A DNA stretch of 64,000 bases from positions 20,141,513-20,205,512 of the forward strand of contig CM042979.1 in NCBI GenBank assembly GCA_023678885.1, given 5' to 3'. The notes under the pieces were generated by a model, which had not been told where the DNA came from, did no database searches, and saw only the letters and a program-made list of their open reading frames with translations. This DNA is from Pogostemon cablin (Eukaryota; Streptophyta; Magnoliopsida; Lamiales; Lamiaceae). Both the position numbers and the translations under genes were made by a program. Positions 22,174 through 32,659 of this stretch are shown in pieces; position 1 is the first letter of the stretch; every line of letters starts with the position of its first letter.

Positions 22174-22600
22174 TCATGTTTTTAGTTTTTGTAGTTTAGC
22201 CTCCACATGCTTCACCTCCGGCGTGTGCGATCTGGTAATAGGGGCCTCTTGTCTAACATATTTAGAAGCACTATTTTTAGTTCCAATAACTGAAGCAGGT
22301 TGATTCACCAGAGACAATAACATATCCTCACTTCTAATTGGACTAGCCACCGCTACCGGAATAGGCTCCTCTTCTATAACCACTAAAGCCAGCTCATTCG
22401 GATTATCATTCTTATCCACCTGATCTTCCTCCAGTTTACTATCATCAAAAGCTTCATGATCAGACCTCTCATCCTCATCACTAGCCTCCATATTTTCGTC
22501 TGACTCCTCATTGATGTCACTGAGCTCGTTCTTCTCCTCACGCATAGTGTTTTATTGATTTCGGTCCTCCTTTTCATCATCCTCCTCTAGATTCTGGAAT
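22174..22600 (-). pseudogene. LINE acidic N-terminal linker
   Basis: A 123-residue frame rich in Glu, Asp and Ser, preceded in the same strand by DVFNTFQNLEEDDE, matches the region found before the endonuclease in plant L1 ORF2. One stop (near 22545) interrupts it. The zinc-knuckle part usually found upstream is absent, so the LINE was truncated at about 22680. Confidence 0.6.
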
Positions 22601-22680
22601 GTGTTAAAAACATCCACTGGAGTCGGGATAGACTCCTTAAATCAAGCATTGACCAATCAAATTGCGTTATAGATGGAAAA

Positions 22681-23441
22681 GCCCAAGCCCGCAAAATCAG
22701 GTCAAATCAACCCTGGACAAATCCGACTGCGAGTTATAGATGAAATGTTCTTTATCCTTCACCTATATAAAGAGCTCTCCTCCATTCATTCCAGACACTT
22801 GAAGACTCCGACACTTCTGAAGACATTGAAAACATGAGCCACGCTCCTTCAAGATCTTCAAGTCAAGAATAGCCTCCGATCAGAGATCATGGTGCTAAAC
22901 CCATCCGATCTGACGTTCTTCAAGTCAATAGCATCCGATCTTAGATCAAGGTTCTAAACCCCTTTGATCTGGCGTTCTTCAAGTCAGAAACAACACTCGA
23001 CCTAAGATCAAGGTGCTAAGCCCCTCAAATTCGATGTTTCTTCCAGTCAGATTCATCTAGCAATCTTCGTGAAGTCAACGGTGTTCTACCAAATTGAATG
23101 GTGTTCTTCATAAGAAATCTTCAAGTCAACTTTCAATTCGAACAAAGGCTCAACGCCTCCAGATTCATGTCACAAGACTTCACATCCGAGCTCGGACAAG
23201 CTTTATCTGAAGATCCAGCTTAACACACACTCTAGCTCAACACGCTAGTCAACACAGTTAGCGCAATTAACACACAAGTCAACACATAAGTCAAAGTCAA
23301 GCCAAATTAGTTCTAGAGAAGAATCAGAGGATTAATTAGAGATTATAACCCACTTACATATCTTTTAAATAAAATCCATCTGGATTATCCTTGTACTCAA
23401 TTTGTATATATTTTATTATAAATACAAAATTTGTTGTTACA
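22681..23441 (+). repeat. Right part of the LTR split by the LINE
   Basis: The first 17 bases are the right LINE target duplication. It continues the LTR begun at 16307 and aligns with the reverse complement of 41795-42430. A TATA box (CTATATAAAG, about 22762) follows GTTATAGATG. Downstream are three or four degenerate copies of a unit around CTCAGATCAAGGTGCTAAAC and CTTCAAGTC (22860-23060). The end near 23441 (TTGTTGTTACA) is approximate. Confidence 0.7.
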
Positions 23442-24343
23442 AAGTGATAACTCATTAAAATCCAATAAGGGTTATTATGGTGCCACTATAAGATGTAAGC
23501 TGTAAAAATCTACTTGTAGCAACAATGGCACCTTTTATTTCTCAATATTCTTCTCCCAAAGAAGTCGCTGGCGGGTCACCGTCGTATTTTTGAGGTCGCG
23601 TTGCAGCCTTACCTCACCGTCCTCCGCAGACCTGTCCGCAAGTTCATCCTGAACACATCCACCACATTCCTTTCCGCCTGGAGGACAGAATTCTGGCCGC
23701 CTGATCTGCCGTTTTGAAAAGTGGTGTCACAGAATTGTAGCGAACTCTCATTGTTGGAAATACACGTCCCGTTTATCCCCTTTATCGGCAGCTAGAAATC
23801 CACTGCCGTTAAGCGATAAGGTCTACTATTGCCGTTTTAATTACCACTCCGAGTTACCGTGCTCGCTTTCTCAACTTTCGCTTATCTTTCTTTTCATCAT
23901 AACTCGGACGCTATTGTTAAACTACCTGCCGGAGGAGTAAGAAATTTATTGAATGTGCTGGTGATTGAAATAAGGAAGAGATTTCAAGATATTTATTATT
24001 TGAAGATCTTTAGGGAAAACTTAATCGTTTATTTTCATATTCCCTATTCTCCATAAATCTGCTTCTCTTCACGTTGCACCGCCCAATTCCACCATTCATA
24101 TAACACTATTTACTTTATTTATTTTTTTGGAAGTAGAAAATAGGGCTGAGAGTTGAATAGACATACATGATTAATGAAAAGGTAGGTTAGTGGAGTAATC
24201 AATGAAGATGAATATTTGTGCAGAGCGCATGCCTATTTGCAAACCACCCAGCCTTGAGTACACTGGAAATTTTTTTAATAATAAATTCTTAATTCTATTT
24301 TTAGAAGGTGTTTTGGGCGAAAAAATTTTATATTTCAATTTTG

Positions 24344-24346
<3 letters not shown>
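23442..24346. other. Unassigned DNA
   Basis: No reading frame or repeat could be assigned. A GC-richer block at about 23560-23720 stands out from AT-rich surroundings and could be an exon fragment, but no protein family was recognised. Confidence 0.4.

Positions 24347-24406
<60 letters not shown>
24347..24406. repeat. (AT)n microsatellite
   Basis: About 30 uninterrupted AT repeats. Confidence 0.95.
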
Positions 24407-24409
<3 letters not shown>

Positions 24410-24769
24410 AAAATATACATAATATTATAAATAATAATATTTAAGTAGAAGTTTAATTTTTTACTCATGATTATGGTTAAGTATTTCTTAATTAACTATA
24501 TAATAGTATTTCTACATTTTTAAATATTCATAAATTTGTAATAAATTTATTATCTTTATTTTTTATCCTAATTTTATTAGTTTCAAATTATATAAACAAA
24601 TAAAGAAAAATTATGTGATTAATATGTCATAATTGAATAATTAAGATATATATAAATAAATATTAGTATATCAAATTTAAATAATTAACAAATACTTACA
24701 AACTCAATTTTAATGTTATTTGATATGAAATAATGTTTTAACTTAAAGAACTTAAGCTTTTGATTCACT

Positions 24770-25560
24770 ACATGAATTAATTTTTCAACATCTTATACTC
24801 TAGAAGTAAATCGATTTAAGAATACTTGAATCAATTATTTTTCACTTGAAGTATACTTGAATCAATACTTTAGAGATAGATCATAAAAAATATTTGGGAT
24901 AGTTACTACTAGGTACATTAAAAAATCCGTTATTACTATGAGATACAAACATACAAAAATATTACTACTAACTACATAAATATATAGTGATATTCCATTA
25001 ATACCCTTATAATGTGCTGTACATAAATGTTTGTGTGCAATATAAAAGTTCGTGGGCAGCAAAAGTTATGTGCAGTAAAAAAGGTGTGTACAGTAAAAGT
25101 TATGTGCAGTGGTGCAGCTCCGGCGGCAGGGGTGGCGCCAGCAGTGGTCCGGCGGCCGGCGGCGGCAGTGGATTTGTGAGGGGTTTAGGGTTTATGGTTT
25201 AAGAGTGTATGTGATTATAATAATGAATTAATGTTATATTTGATATTTTATTTTAATATTTTGTATGTGAGAGTAATTTTTTTAAATCAATGATCTAACA
25301 ACAATTATGTGGTACAAGTGTGTATCTATTAATAATTATTCCAAAATACTTGAATCGATTCTTAAAAAGTCTTGAATCGATCCTCTTCCTTTTGAAGAAT
25401 CAATTATCAAGAGATAAATCAATTTAAGAATACTTGAATTGATCCTCTTTCTCTTGAAGAATCGATTCTTAAGAAGTAATCAATTCAAAAATACTTTAAT
25501 CGATCATTTTCCACTTGAAGAATACTTAAATTAATTTTTTAGAGGTAGATTGAATCTCTA
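24770..25560. repeat. Degenerate tandem repeat around GAATACTTGAATCGAT
   Basis: Copies of a 60-70-bp unit built from GAATACTTGAATCGAT, CTCTTCCACTTGAAGAAT and AGAGGTAAATCAATT occur on both sides of the MITE at 24896-25342. At least five units can be followed. The array existed before the MITE inserted. Confidence 0.75.
24896..25342. mobile_element. Mutator-type MITE with GC-rich core
   Basis: Ends are GGGATAGTTACTACTAGGTACA and, reversed from the right edge, GGAATAATTATTAATAGATACA (17 of 22 identical). Flanks AAAATATTT (24887-24895) and AAAATACTT (25343-25351) form a 9-bp duplication with one mismatch, the length produced by Mutator-like transposases. The 447-bp element is AT-rich except for 25115-25180, which is strongly GC-rich (GGCGGC, CCGGCGGCCGGC) and may be captured genic DNA. 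A segment AAAAGTTATGTGCAGT is repeated inside. Confidence 0.7.
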
Positions 25561-26091
25561 CTTGATTCGTTCTATCGAAATAAATTTTTATACTTTCATA
25601 AATCAATTCTCTAGAGGAACTTGACGTAAGCTCATATTCCTCTTGGAGAATCGAATGTATGTGTTTAGAGTGAATAACCAAAAAGTCTTATTTATAGGTG
25701 AGGTGAGAGAGAATATTATATGAAATATTTTTTTTCTTTTATGTATGATTTAATTTGAAACAATTAATTTATTGCATTAAAAAATTTATTAATTAATCAA
25801 TGATACACAAATAAATAAATAAAATATTGAAAATTTAATCATTATTAAAAATAAAAAATACATTATTTAAAAAATATTAAATAAGGAAGTTAATTAAAAG
25901 TAAATTATAAAAAAGATATTAAAAAATTGAGAAAATTACAAGTTACTTTGGAGTGCTCAGGAGACGACACATAAGCAAGAAAAGTTTCTATTATAGTATA
26001 CTCAAGATTATAGGGTAGTGCATTTTTAGTTACATTACATATTTATATATTCATATTTACATTATCTAATTTTTAATTAATTATGTTCAAG

Positions 26092-26213
<122 letters not shown>

Positions 26214-26277
26214 TAAATTACCTATTTGCATAATTTATGTAGTTTCTAATTAATAATGTCTAAGTACATTATTTAAT

Positions 26278-26514
26278 TCGCTCCACTGCCCTTTTGAGTA
26301 TTTGCATAACCAAGAAATCTTCGGAGATGCTGATATGGATCTTCAAAACAACCTCCAGAAAAGGGATTCTTCTCTACCATGTTAATAAGAGCGGGATGTA
26401 TCTCAAAATCATCATCTTCCCCCTTGCTCCTATCAACCCCATGTTGACATTCCCAAAGTTCGTGAAAATTTCACGAATGGAAACATTATCCGAATTCTGC
26501 CTTGCTCCGGCCAT
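26278..26514 (-). pseudogene. Gag N-terminus of a truncated neighbour of element B
   Basis: The first ~80 codons of a gag gene, from ATG 26514 (MAGARQN) to 26278, are nearly identical to the start of the element B gag (32240-32474). A one-base deficit in the purine run near 26420 shifts the frame, as in B. It stops abruptly at AT-rich DNA, so the rest of this element is lost. It lies on the primer-site side of the LTR 26698-27469. Confidence 0.85.
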
Positions 26515-26673
26515 GTTCAGCTCAATGTGTTATTTGCTCCTTTACTTCCTCTCCTTTTTTCAAGCGCACAAGTAACTCGGAAAAATTCAAGGTTAGATAG
26601 AAATAAATAATCACAAATAAAAGAAAAAAAATCTTAATCAAACTAGAAATAATAAAATCAATAATAACAACCG

Positions 26674-26691
26674 TCCCCGGCAACGGCGCCA
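26674..26691 (-). promoter_or_regulatory. Primer-binding site (tRNA-Asp) beside the shared LTR
   Basis: Plus strand TCCCCGGCAACGGCGCCA exactly matches the 3' end of plant tRNA-Asp. It shows that the adjacent LTR acted as a 5' LTR for the truncated gag to its left. Confidence 0.9.
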
Positions 26692-26697
26692 AGAACT

Positions 26698-27469
26698 TGA
26701 TGTGGGTTTTCAAGTGATCACACGCGTTTAGGCCTCGAAAATATGAATTTGGCAAGTTCCCGAAGAGCGGTTCGACCTCCCAAACAGGTCGAACCAACCC
26801 CTACAGGTCGAACCATGGTCGAACCACCCTTCTGGACGTCCCAGGTGCATGGTTCGACCAGCCAACAGGTCGAACCAGCATTTTTTCTGTTGGGTTCGAC
26901 CTCAAGAAGGTCGAATTGATTTGCGCAGTCTCTCCGTTTCGCGTATAACTTTCACATCCGACCTCCGAATTGAGTGATTTTTACGCTCGCGCGATCTTCT
27001 CTTCCTTGGCTTTCTATCCATTAAGAAATCAAGAAAAACTCCAAGAATTAAATATGTAACAGGCCATGGAAAGTAGCACAGCAATTCTGTTCGGCACAGC
27101 TCGCGCGGCGTCACCACTTTACTCATAACTTCCTCGTTCGGACTTCAATGATGGTGTTCTTTACGCCAAAACGACCTTCTCTTCAGTGGATTTCCAACCA
27201 TATATCACACCAACAGTTTTGAGCTCCACAACAATACAAAATAATTATGAAAGTTGGATGTGCGTTTTTAGCATTCTTGCACAAATTGCATCTTTTCTCC
27301 AACTTTGCACTTTTCATCATTTTTTCACCTAAAACACAATAAAACACCTCAAGTGCACATAATTCTCAGATATATCGAATATAAGACACTTGTGCTCATA
27401 TAAAACTACAATATCAATAAAAAAGGTGTTAAATTGGATATTAAAACATGCTTATTTTCACTCTCATCA
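26698..27469 (-). repeat. LTR shared by a truncated element and element B; internal 1.2-kb deletion
   Basis: It begins TGATGTGGG after a primer-binding site and ends CTCTCATCA before a polypurine tract, so it is flanked on the left by 5' sequence of one element and on the right by 3' sequence of another. Compared with 32660-34636 it lacks about 1.2 kb just after the first bases, including the TATA box. The U3 inverted repeats GGTTCGACC/GGTCGAACC remain (26768-26925). Confidence 0.88.
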
Positions 27470-27594
27470 ATCCCCCAAACTTACTTGTTGCTCGTCCCGA
27501 GGCAACAAAATAAAGATAAAGAGAAAGAGTAAGAAAATTAACGGGGAAACAAGGACTATGACCAATACCCCATTCAAAATACAATTGTCATCAA
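27470..27594 (-). other. Start of element B 3' region, with polypurine tract
   Basis: Minus-strand AAGTTTGGGGGATTGATGAG marks the polypurine tract at the LTR edge. The following sequence continues at 28805 after the inserted solo LTR; the same continuous stretch is seen in element C at 51357-51500. Confidence 0.8.
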
Positions 27595-27599
27595 CTTAG

Positions 27600-28799
27600 T
27601 ATTGGCAATTGGATCGTGTGGTTCAACATGATCCGTTAGGATTTCAGATAAACGATAATAGCGGAAGCGAATATAAACTGTTTACCGTACTTTTGGGTTG
27701 ATGTAGAGGATGAACAGCAGAGAACCACCTCTCAATCTTCTGCTGTATGTCCCAAGTCGAATCCTGCTGTTGTGTGGGTAACAATCCGCAGGATTCTCTC
27801 AATCTGCTCCTGTTCTTTTCTAACTGTCAAATGAGGCACTGACTTAGGGTTAACAGGAGCTGAGATGACTTATATAGTTGGGCTACAGTAGGGACCAGGA
27901 GGAGAAATTGGGCTGGGCCTCAATTGAATTTAATTAACCAAGCTTAGCCCAAAGCTTTTAATTAAATCCAATAATAATAATATAGTCCACTAAAATATTA
28001 TTACTGCACTACCCGTCCAATCCCAAAATTATGTTCTGGGCTCTTTCTTATTATAAGCCCGATGGTCTCCCCATGTTTAAGATATACAATGTCCATTAAT
28101 TAATTAAGTTACTGACAACTCAAATTAATTAATATCTCATCCGAGAGTGGTACCACTCAACCTTATTATCATGCCGGAAATTAATCCACTTGCAAGATTT
28201 ACATGATAAACCTTATGAGCTCCTCAAGGGGACATCATCAACCTATGACGGACATGGATTCCTTCTACAATCAACAGCACACCATAGAGACATCACTACT
28301 TCCCAACTCACCGAGTATATTGATTTAATACTTATAAATCTCACCCATTGGTGAATCAAAGAAATACATACTGCCCTACGTGTCGAGGTTATTGTATAGG
28401 GATTAAGAGCACGAACTCCCATAATAACAGAGATCAAGTTCTTCTATAAGTCAGTATAAGTCGAACGATCTCAGGCGGTCCTGCTCAATACACACAAGTG
28501 CACTAATCTGATTCTATAGCCAAGACAAGCTAATACCAAACCACACTACAACCATACCAATAGAGAGTCCCCGTCTATCTCAGTTGTGAGCATCTGTTTA
28601 TACTTTATAAGGAAACCGATAATATGATCTTCTGCGTGTTGTCGCACAACATATTATCTACAGTATAAAGTAAATGGACTATTGCATCATGCATATAAAA
28701 TAAATTATAAGATGCAATCATTTGATCAATGATTCTCATTTCAAATATTATTATAACATTGTTCATACTAAAGCTAGACTTTTAGTATACAATCCAACA
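27600..28799 (-). repeat. 1.2-kb solo LTR inserted in element B
   Basis: CTTAG flanks both sides (27595-27599 and 28800-28804), and element C shows the uninterrupted target. On the minus strand it starts TGTTGGATTG and ends CAATTGCCAATA, a TG...CA LTR with one terminal mutation. A minus-strand TATATAAG near 27870 fits a promoter in that orientation. No internal genes are attached. The TGTTGG terminus suggests Ty1/copia, unproven. Confidence 0.8.
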
Positions 28800-29277
28800 C
28801 TTAGGTCATGCAACTCTTATCACGTGTAATAATCAATTCAAAGCATACAAGTTAAGACAATCACCACCAATTCAAATGCTCTATTGACATGTTCTCACGG
28901 AAAGTATATATCACTCGCACTCAAGTGTAAAAGATGTACACTTATGGGTTAAGGTGTTTACGCTCAGATTCAATTCAAGTGCATGCGTAACCATAAGCTT
29001 GCCAAACGTCTCAAGCTCTTCACCACTAAAAGTATGATTCGACAATGGGATCAAAAATGACTTTTCTTTTGGATGTAATGTTGGCTCTTTGATAAGGGTA
29101 GGAAACATATGGATAAAGTGACTCAATTAGTAGAGAATTAAAACCGGAGATCTTTTGTACTGCAGATTCTTACACTTCAAGGCTATCCAGCTTCATGCTC
29201 TTCTAATTTTCTTTTCTCTCATTTCCTTCAAGCTCAACATACTTTTTCTTTTCTTCAAGCACATCCTTTTTTTTCCC

Positions 29278-29338
29278 GAGGTACCAGTTTTGGGCACTAC
29301 CTCTAACATCTTGGGGTACCAGTTTCGGGCACTACCCC
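29278..29338 (-). other. Two 14-nt-loop hairpins, element B
   Basis: Arms GAGGTA/TACCTC (29278-29283, 29298-29303) and GGGGTA/TACCCC (29313-29318, 29333-29338), each with a 14-nt loop CCAGTTTNGGGCAC. The second stem differs from the first by a complementary base pair. Confidence 0.8.
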
Positions 29339-30340
29339 TAAGCAACTTATTTTTAAGCTCATATTTTTATTTTTGCTCATAATCACTTGTACAGCTCCAA
29401 ATATTTTATTCCTTCCAAACTCCATGAAAATCAATTCACACACATTGACAACATTTAATTCTCCACTAAATATAGGAATTTAAGGCTCAAATAGGATATC
29501 AAAGTGGCTATCTTCGTAGGTTACCAAAGAAATAAGATTTTTAGGCTCAACGGGGTTAACTACGGATATATAATTATTTGGTAGGAAATTATTTGGCTAA
29601 ATGACTCATAAATTCAAGGATGGCCTTAGATCATCTCCCATCATCTAACACACATGTAGTTTCAAGTAAGACAAGAGGCAAGTTCTAGAATACACACACA
29701 AGAACGATACTCACCAGAAAAGAAATATCATGTGATTATGTACATGATCAACGAGGCTCAAAATCTCACATGGGTTTTTAACAAGTAACAGAGCACTTTT
29801 CATGGTAGGTAATATCCCACAAGTACACATAGAACTTCATATCACAATATAACTCAAGTACACTTCCTTCATCAATTTCAAGAGCATATGAATTTCAAAG
29901 ATAATTTTAACAATATAAGATCACATGGATCACCACCATAAACTCAATTCTTCCACTCCATGAATTAAAAGCACATATAAAAATTAGAAAAAAGAAACGA
30001 GGACACCTGATTTTTCTTCAACGTACGCACGAGCTCCTCGAGTCAAAGCCTCAATGTAGAACTCGTCTTGCCACTCTTTTACATTTTTCTATCATCAAAG
30101 TTCAAACAAACTCATCATTACAGGATTCATCAATAATAAAATAGGAGAACTATAAGAAAGAATTAATTGACTATGTAATCGACTCCACACACTAGAAACA
30201 CCACTGAACACTAGGCAAATTGCAAAAAATCGACACATCAAAACTGATTAAAGTTTCAATATACCACAAAAAATCAACTCCCCTAGCAAACATTACAAAG
30301 AAAATATTATATTCTTGGTGCTTCAATGAGGTAAGTACAT

Positions 30341-30385
30341 CACACCCCCCCAAACTTAGTAAAAACGTAAGTTGAAACTAAGTTT
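30341..30385 (-). other. Internal polypurine tract plus stem-loop, element B
   Basis: Minus-strand AAGTTTGGGGGGGTGTGATG overlaps the inverted repeat AAACTTAGT (30352-30360) and ACTAAGTTT (30377-30385). It corresponds to 2027-2069 in A. Confidence 0.6.
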
Positions 30386-30510
30386 GTAAAGATGTAATTG
30401 CTGAATAATAAGCATCTTAAATATAAAAATTTCTTACTCACACGAAAGAAATAAAGCAATAAAATAGAAGGGCAAGCCCCCAACAGGCACTCATGTTTAA
30501 CGTCGTAGAG

Positions 30511-32474
30511 TCACGACGGTAGAGGACGGTCTTCTCGCATCCTCACCTTCAAATACTTTCTTTCCCTCTTCTTGTCTACACTCAACACCTCACCTTTCTT
30601 AGTCACAAAAATATGATCATTAAAATTTCCTTCCTCCCATGGCTGTCTAGACTCCTCCTTGTCAACCTTCCACTTAAATTCAGAATCACCTGTCTTAGAA
30701 AAATCAAGATTAAATAAGTTCGAAACCATATCAATGCTCTTGCACGATTGAGTCTCTATGGGCATCTTCATTGCATGATCAAGAGAGAAAATCACATCTT
30801 CATTATCCATCTGCAGTCTAAGCTTCTCCGCTCTCAACTTCTTTGCTCTTTCCCACTTCTTCTCCATTGTAAGCTCAGTATTCTGCTCATGTAATGGTAC
30901 TGGAGTAACATCAACATCATAGGGAGCATTCGGCGCAACAATAGGCATGTTTCGGATCGGTTCGACTAGGGTTTGACCTATTGGAGAGGTCGAACCAGGC
31001 ACGTAGTGGTCGAACCGATCATTTGGAAGGCTGTTCTCACTTTGAAGTCGTGGTTCGACCTGGGTTCGACCTTCAGGACAGGTCGAACCGCTTTTTCTCA
31101 GGTCGAACCGGCTTGCTGTACTATTTCTGCCTCCCAGTTCGACCAAGGTTCGATCAGATGGTTTGGTCAAACCATGTCCGTCGTGGTCGAACCGTTGTTG
31201 CGACAAAACAGGGTGCTCCGGACATTAAGGTTCGACGTGGGTTCAACCTTCAGAACAGGTCAAACCTCCCTTGCTTTGGTCGAACCGATAATCTGGAAAA
31301 ATAGAGTGCTCCGCATGGTATGGTTCGACCATGGTTCGACCTGTAGGCCAGGTCGAACCAGAGGCTGGTTGGTCGAATCGCTGCCTGGATATGTCCATTT
31401 CTGATTTCGGCCTCATCGGTCCTTCGTACTGTGTTCCAGACCTCAATGTGATGACATTATTCTCCAATGTTTGTGTCAATTGATTCACATTCGCGGTCAT
31501 CTGCCCCATCATCAAGGTAAGGTCCTTTAACTGCTTAGACAAATCTGCACGATCAACATTCATGGTATCTTCAAGATGATCAATCCTTGCATCATTCTCA
31601 GCCATGTATCGATGGAAGGTATCTTCAACACTCTTCACTTCTTGCTGCTGCCTACTAGGCCCCCTTTGTGTCAACTCTGTGATCTGCCTCTGCTGGAACT
31701 CTAGTAGCTTGCTGATGTTAGCTAGACTAGAGACGATCTCATCATCCCTATTCGGCTTCACCACTTGATGTTCAATCTGTGCTACCTCGCCAAGTACATA
31801 TAATCCTCTATCTCTCTCTATTGGCCAGTCACGTGAATTCATAGAGATGTCTTCAAACAACTTTCCCGCTTCAAGTGCTGTCTTTGATAACAGCGCTCCT
31901 CCTGATGATGCATCAATAAAAATACGCGACTCACAATCTAATCCATAGTAGAAGATGCTTATGTATTCAGCCTTCGGCATTCCATGCTGTGGACACCTCC
32001 TGAGCATGTCTTTAAACATGTCCCATGCCTCATAAAATTTCTCACCCTGATTCATAACAAATCGAGTGATCTCTTGCTTCATTCTTAAGATTCTTGAGGG
32101 TGGCATGTATCTCTCCAAGAACTTCTGCTGCAGTTGGTCCCATGTATTGCAATCGGCTGGATTAAGGGTCTCATACCAAGCTTCCGCCTTATTAATTAAA
32201 GAGAACTTGAATAAGGCGATCCGCCTAGCATTATCATTCGCTCCACTGCCCTTTTGAGTGTTTGCATTACCAAGAAATCTTCGGAGATGCTGATATGGAT
32301 CTTCAAAATAACTTCCAGAAAATGGATTCTTCTCTACCATGTTAATAAGAGCGGGATGTATCTCAAAATCATCATCATCCCCCTTGCTCCTATCAACCCC
32401 ATGTTGACATTCCCAAAGTTCGTGAAAATTTCATGAATGGAAACATTATCCGGATTCTGCCTTGCTCCGGTCAT
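30511..32474 (-). pseudogene. Element B gag (gag-only, TR-GAG-type element)
   Basis: Frames 31243-32340 and 30511-31206 lie in one register. The first holds the retrotransposon gag domain (RIALFKFSLINKAEAWYETL, FYEAWDMFKDMLRRCPQHGM). The true start is probably ATG 32474, with a one-base shift near 32380. After LRSGTQYEGPM comes a tandem-repeat region of RFDxxxxGSTxPxGRTxVEP type (30950-31390), then a short piece equal to the region after the protease in A (EDVIFSLDHAMKMPIE) and a basic C-terminus (VDKKRERKYLKVRMRED). Protease, RT and integrase are absent. Two stops (a TGA and a TAA near 31230-31245) sit in the repeats; the TGA arises from CGA in GGTCGAACC, as CpG decay would give. Confidence 0.88.
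30950..31390. repeat. GGTTCGACC/GGTCGAACC repeats inside the gag frame
   Basis: Four units of about 105-115 bp, each with GGTTCGACC twice then GGTCGAACC twice on the plus strand, separated by variable DNA. The same inverted motif makes the U3 array of this element's LTRs (26768-26925 and 33905-34085). On the minus strand the units encode the GST-x-P-x-GRT-x-VEP repeats of gag. Confidence 0.88.
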
Positions 32475-32635
32475 GTTCAGCTCAATGTGTTATTTGCTCC
32501 TTTACTTCCTCTCTTTTTTTCAAGCACACAAGTAACTCGGAAAAATTCAAGGTTAGATAGAAATAAATAATCACAAATAAAAGAAAAAAAATATCTTAAT
32601 CAAACTAGAAATAATAAAATCAATAATAACAGCCG

Positions 32636-32653
32636 TCCCCGGCAACGGCGCCA
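32636..32653 (-). promoter_or_regulatory. Primer-binding site of element B (tRNA-Asp)
   Basis: TCCCCGGCAACGGCGCCA on the plus strand, an exact match to the tRNA-Asp 3' end, six bases from the 5' LTR. Confidence 0.9.
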
Positions 32654-32659
32654 AGAACT

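Larger units (their letters stand above)
16642..22680 (-). mobile_element. 5'-truncated L1-type LINE, split by a solo LTR
   Basis: The element runs on the minus strand, with 3' end at the left. In order from the right: an acidic linker (22174-22600), a collapsed endonuclease (21880-22100), reverse transcriptase (20396-21886, continuing at 18300-18597), a zinc-finger RVT region (17514-18353) and RNase H (16738-17421). A 17-bp duplication flanks it. The N-terminal part of ORF2 and all of ORF1 are missing, so it is 5'-truncated. No clear poly(A) is seen at the left edge. Removing the solo LTR and one CCCCA leaves the frame intact at the junction, confirming a later insertion. Many stops and shifts mark it as dead. 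Confidence 0.88.
28805..30510 (-). other. Element B 3' non-coding region
   Basis: No coding sequence was found. It aligns in outline with 613-2224 of A and 51500-53255 of C. It contains two hairpins (29278-29338), the second polypurine tract with stem-loop (30341-30385) and the CGTCGT/ACGACG stem-loop at the gag end (30501-30518). Confidence 0.8.

Noticed and set aside
30973..31404. 143-codon plus-strand frame over the GGTTCGACC repeats
   Set aside because: The minus strand carries the gag frame; the inverted repeat leaves the other strand open as well.
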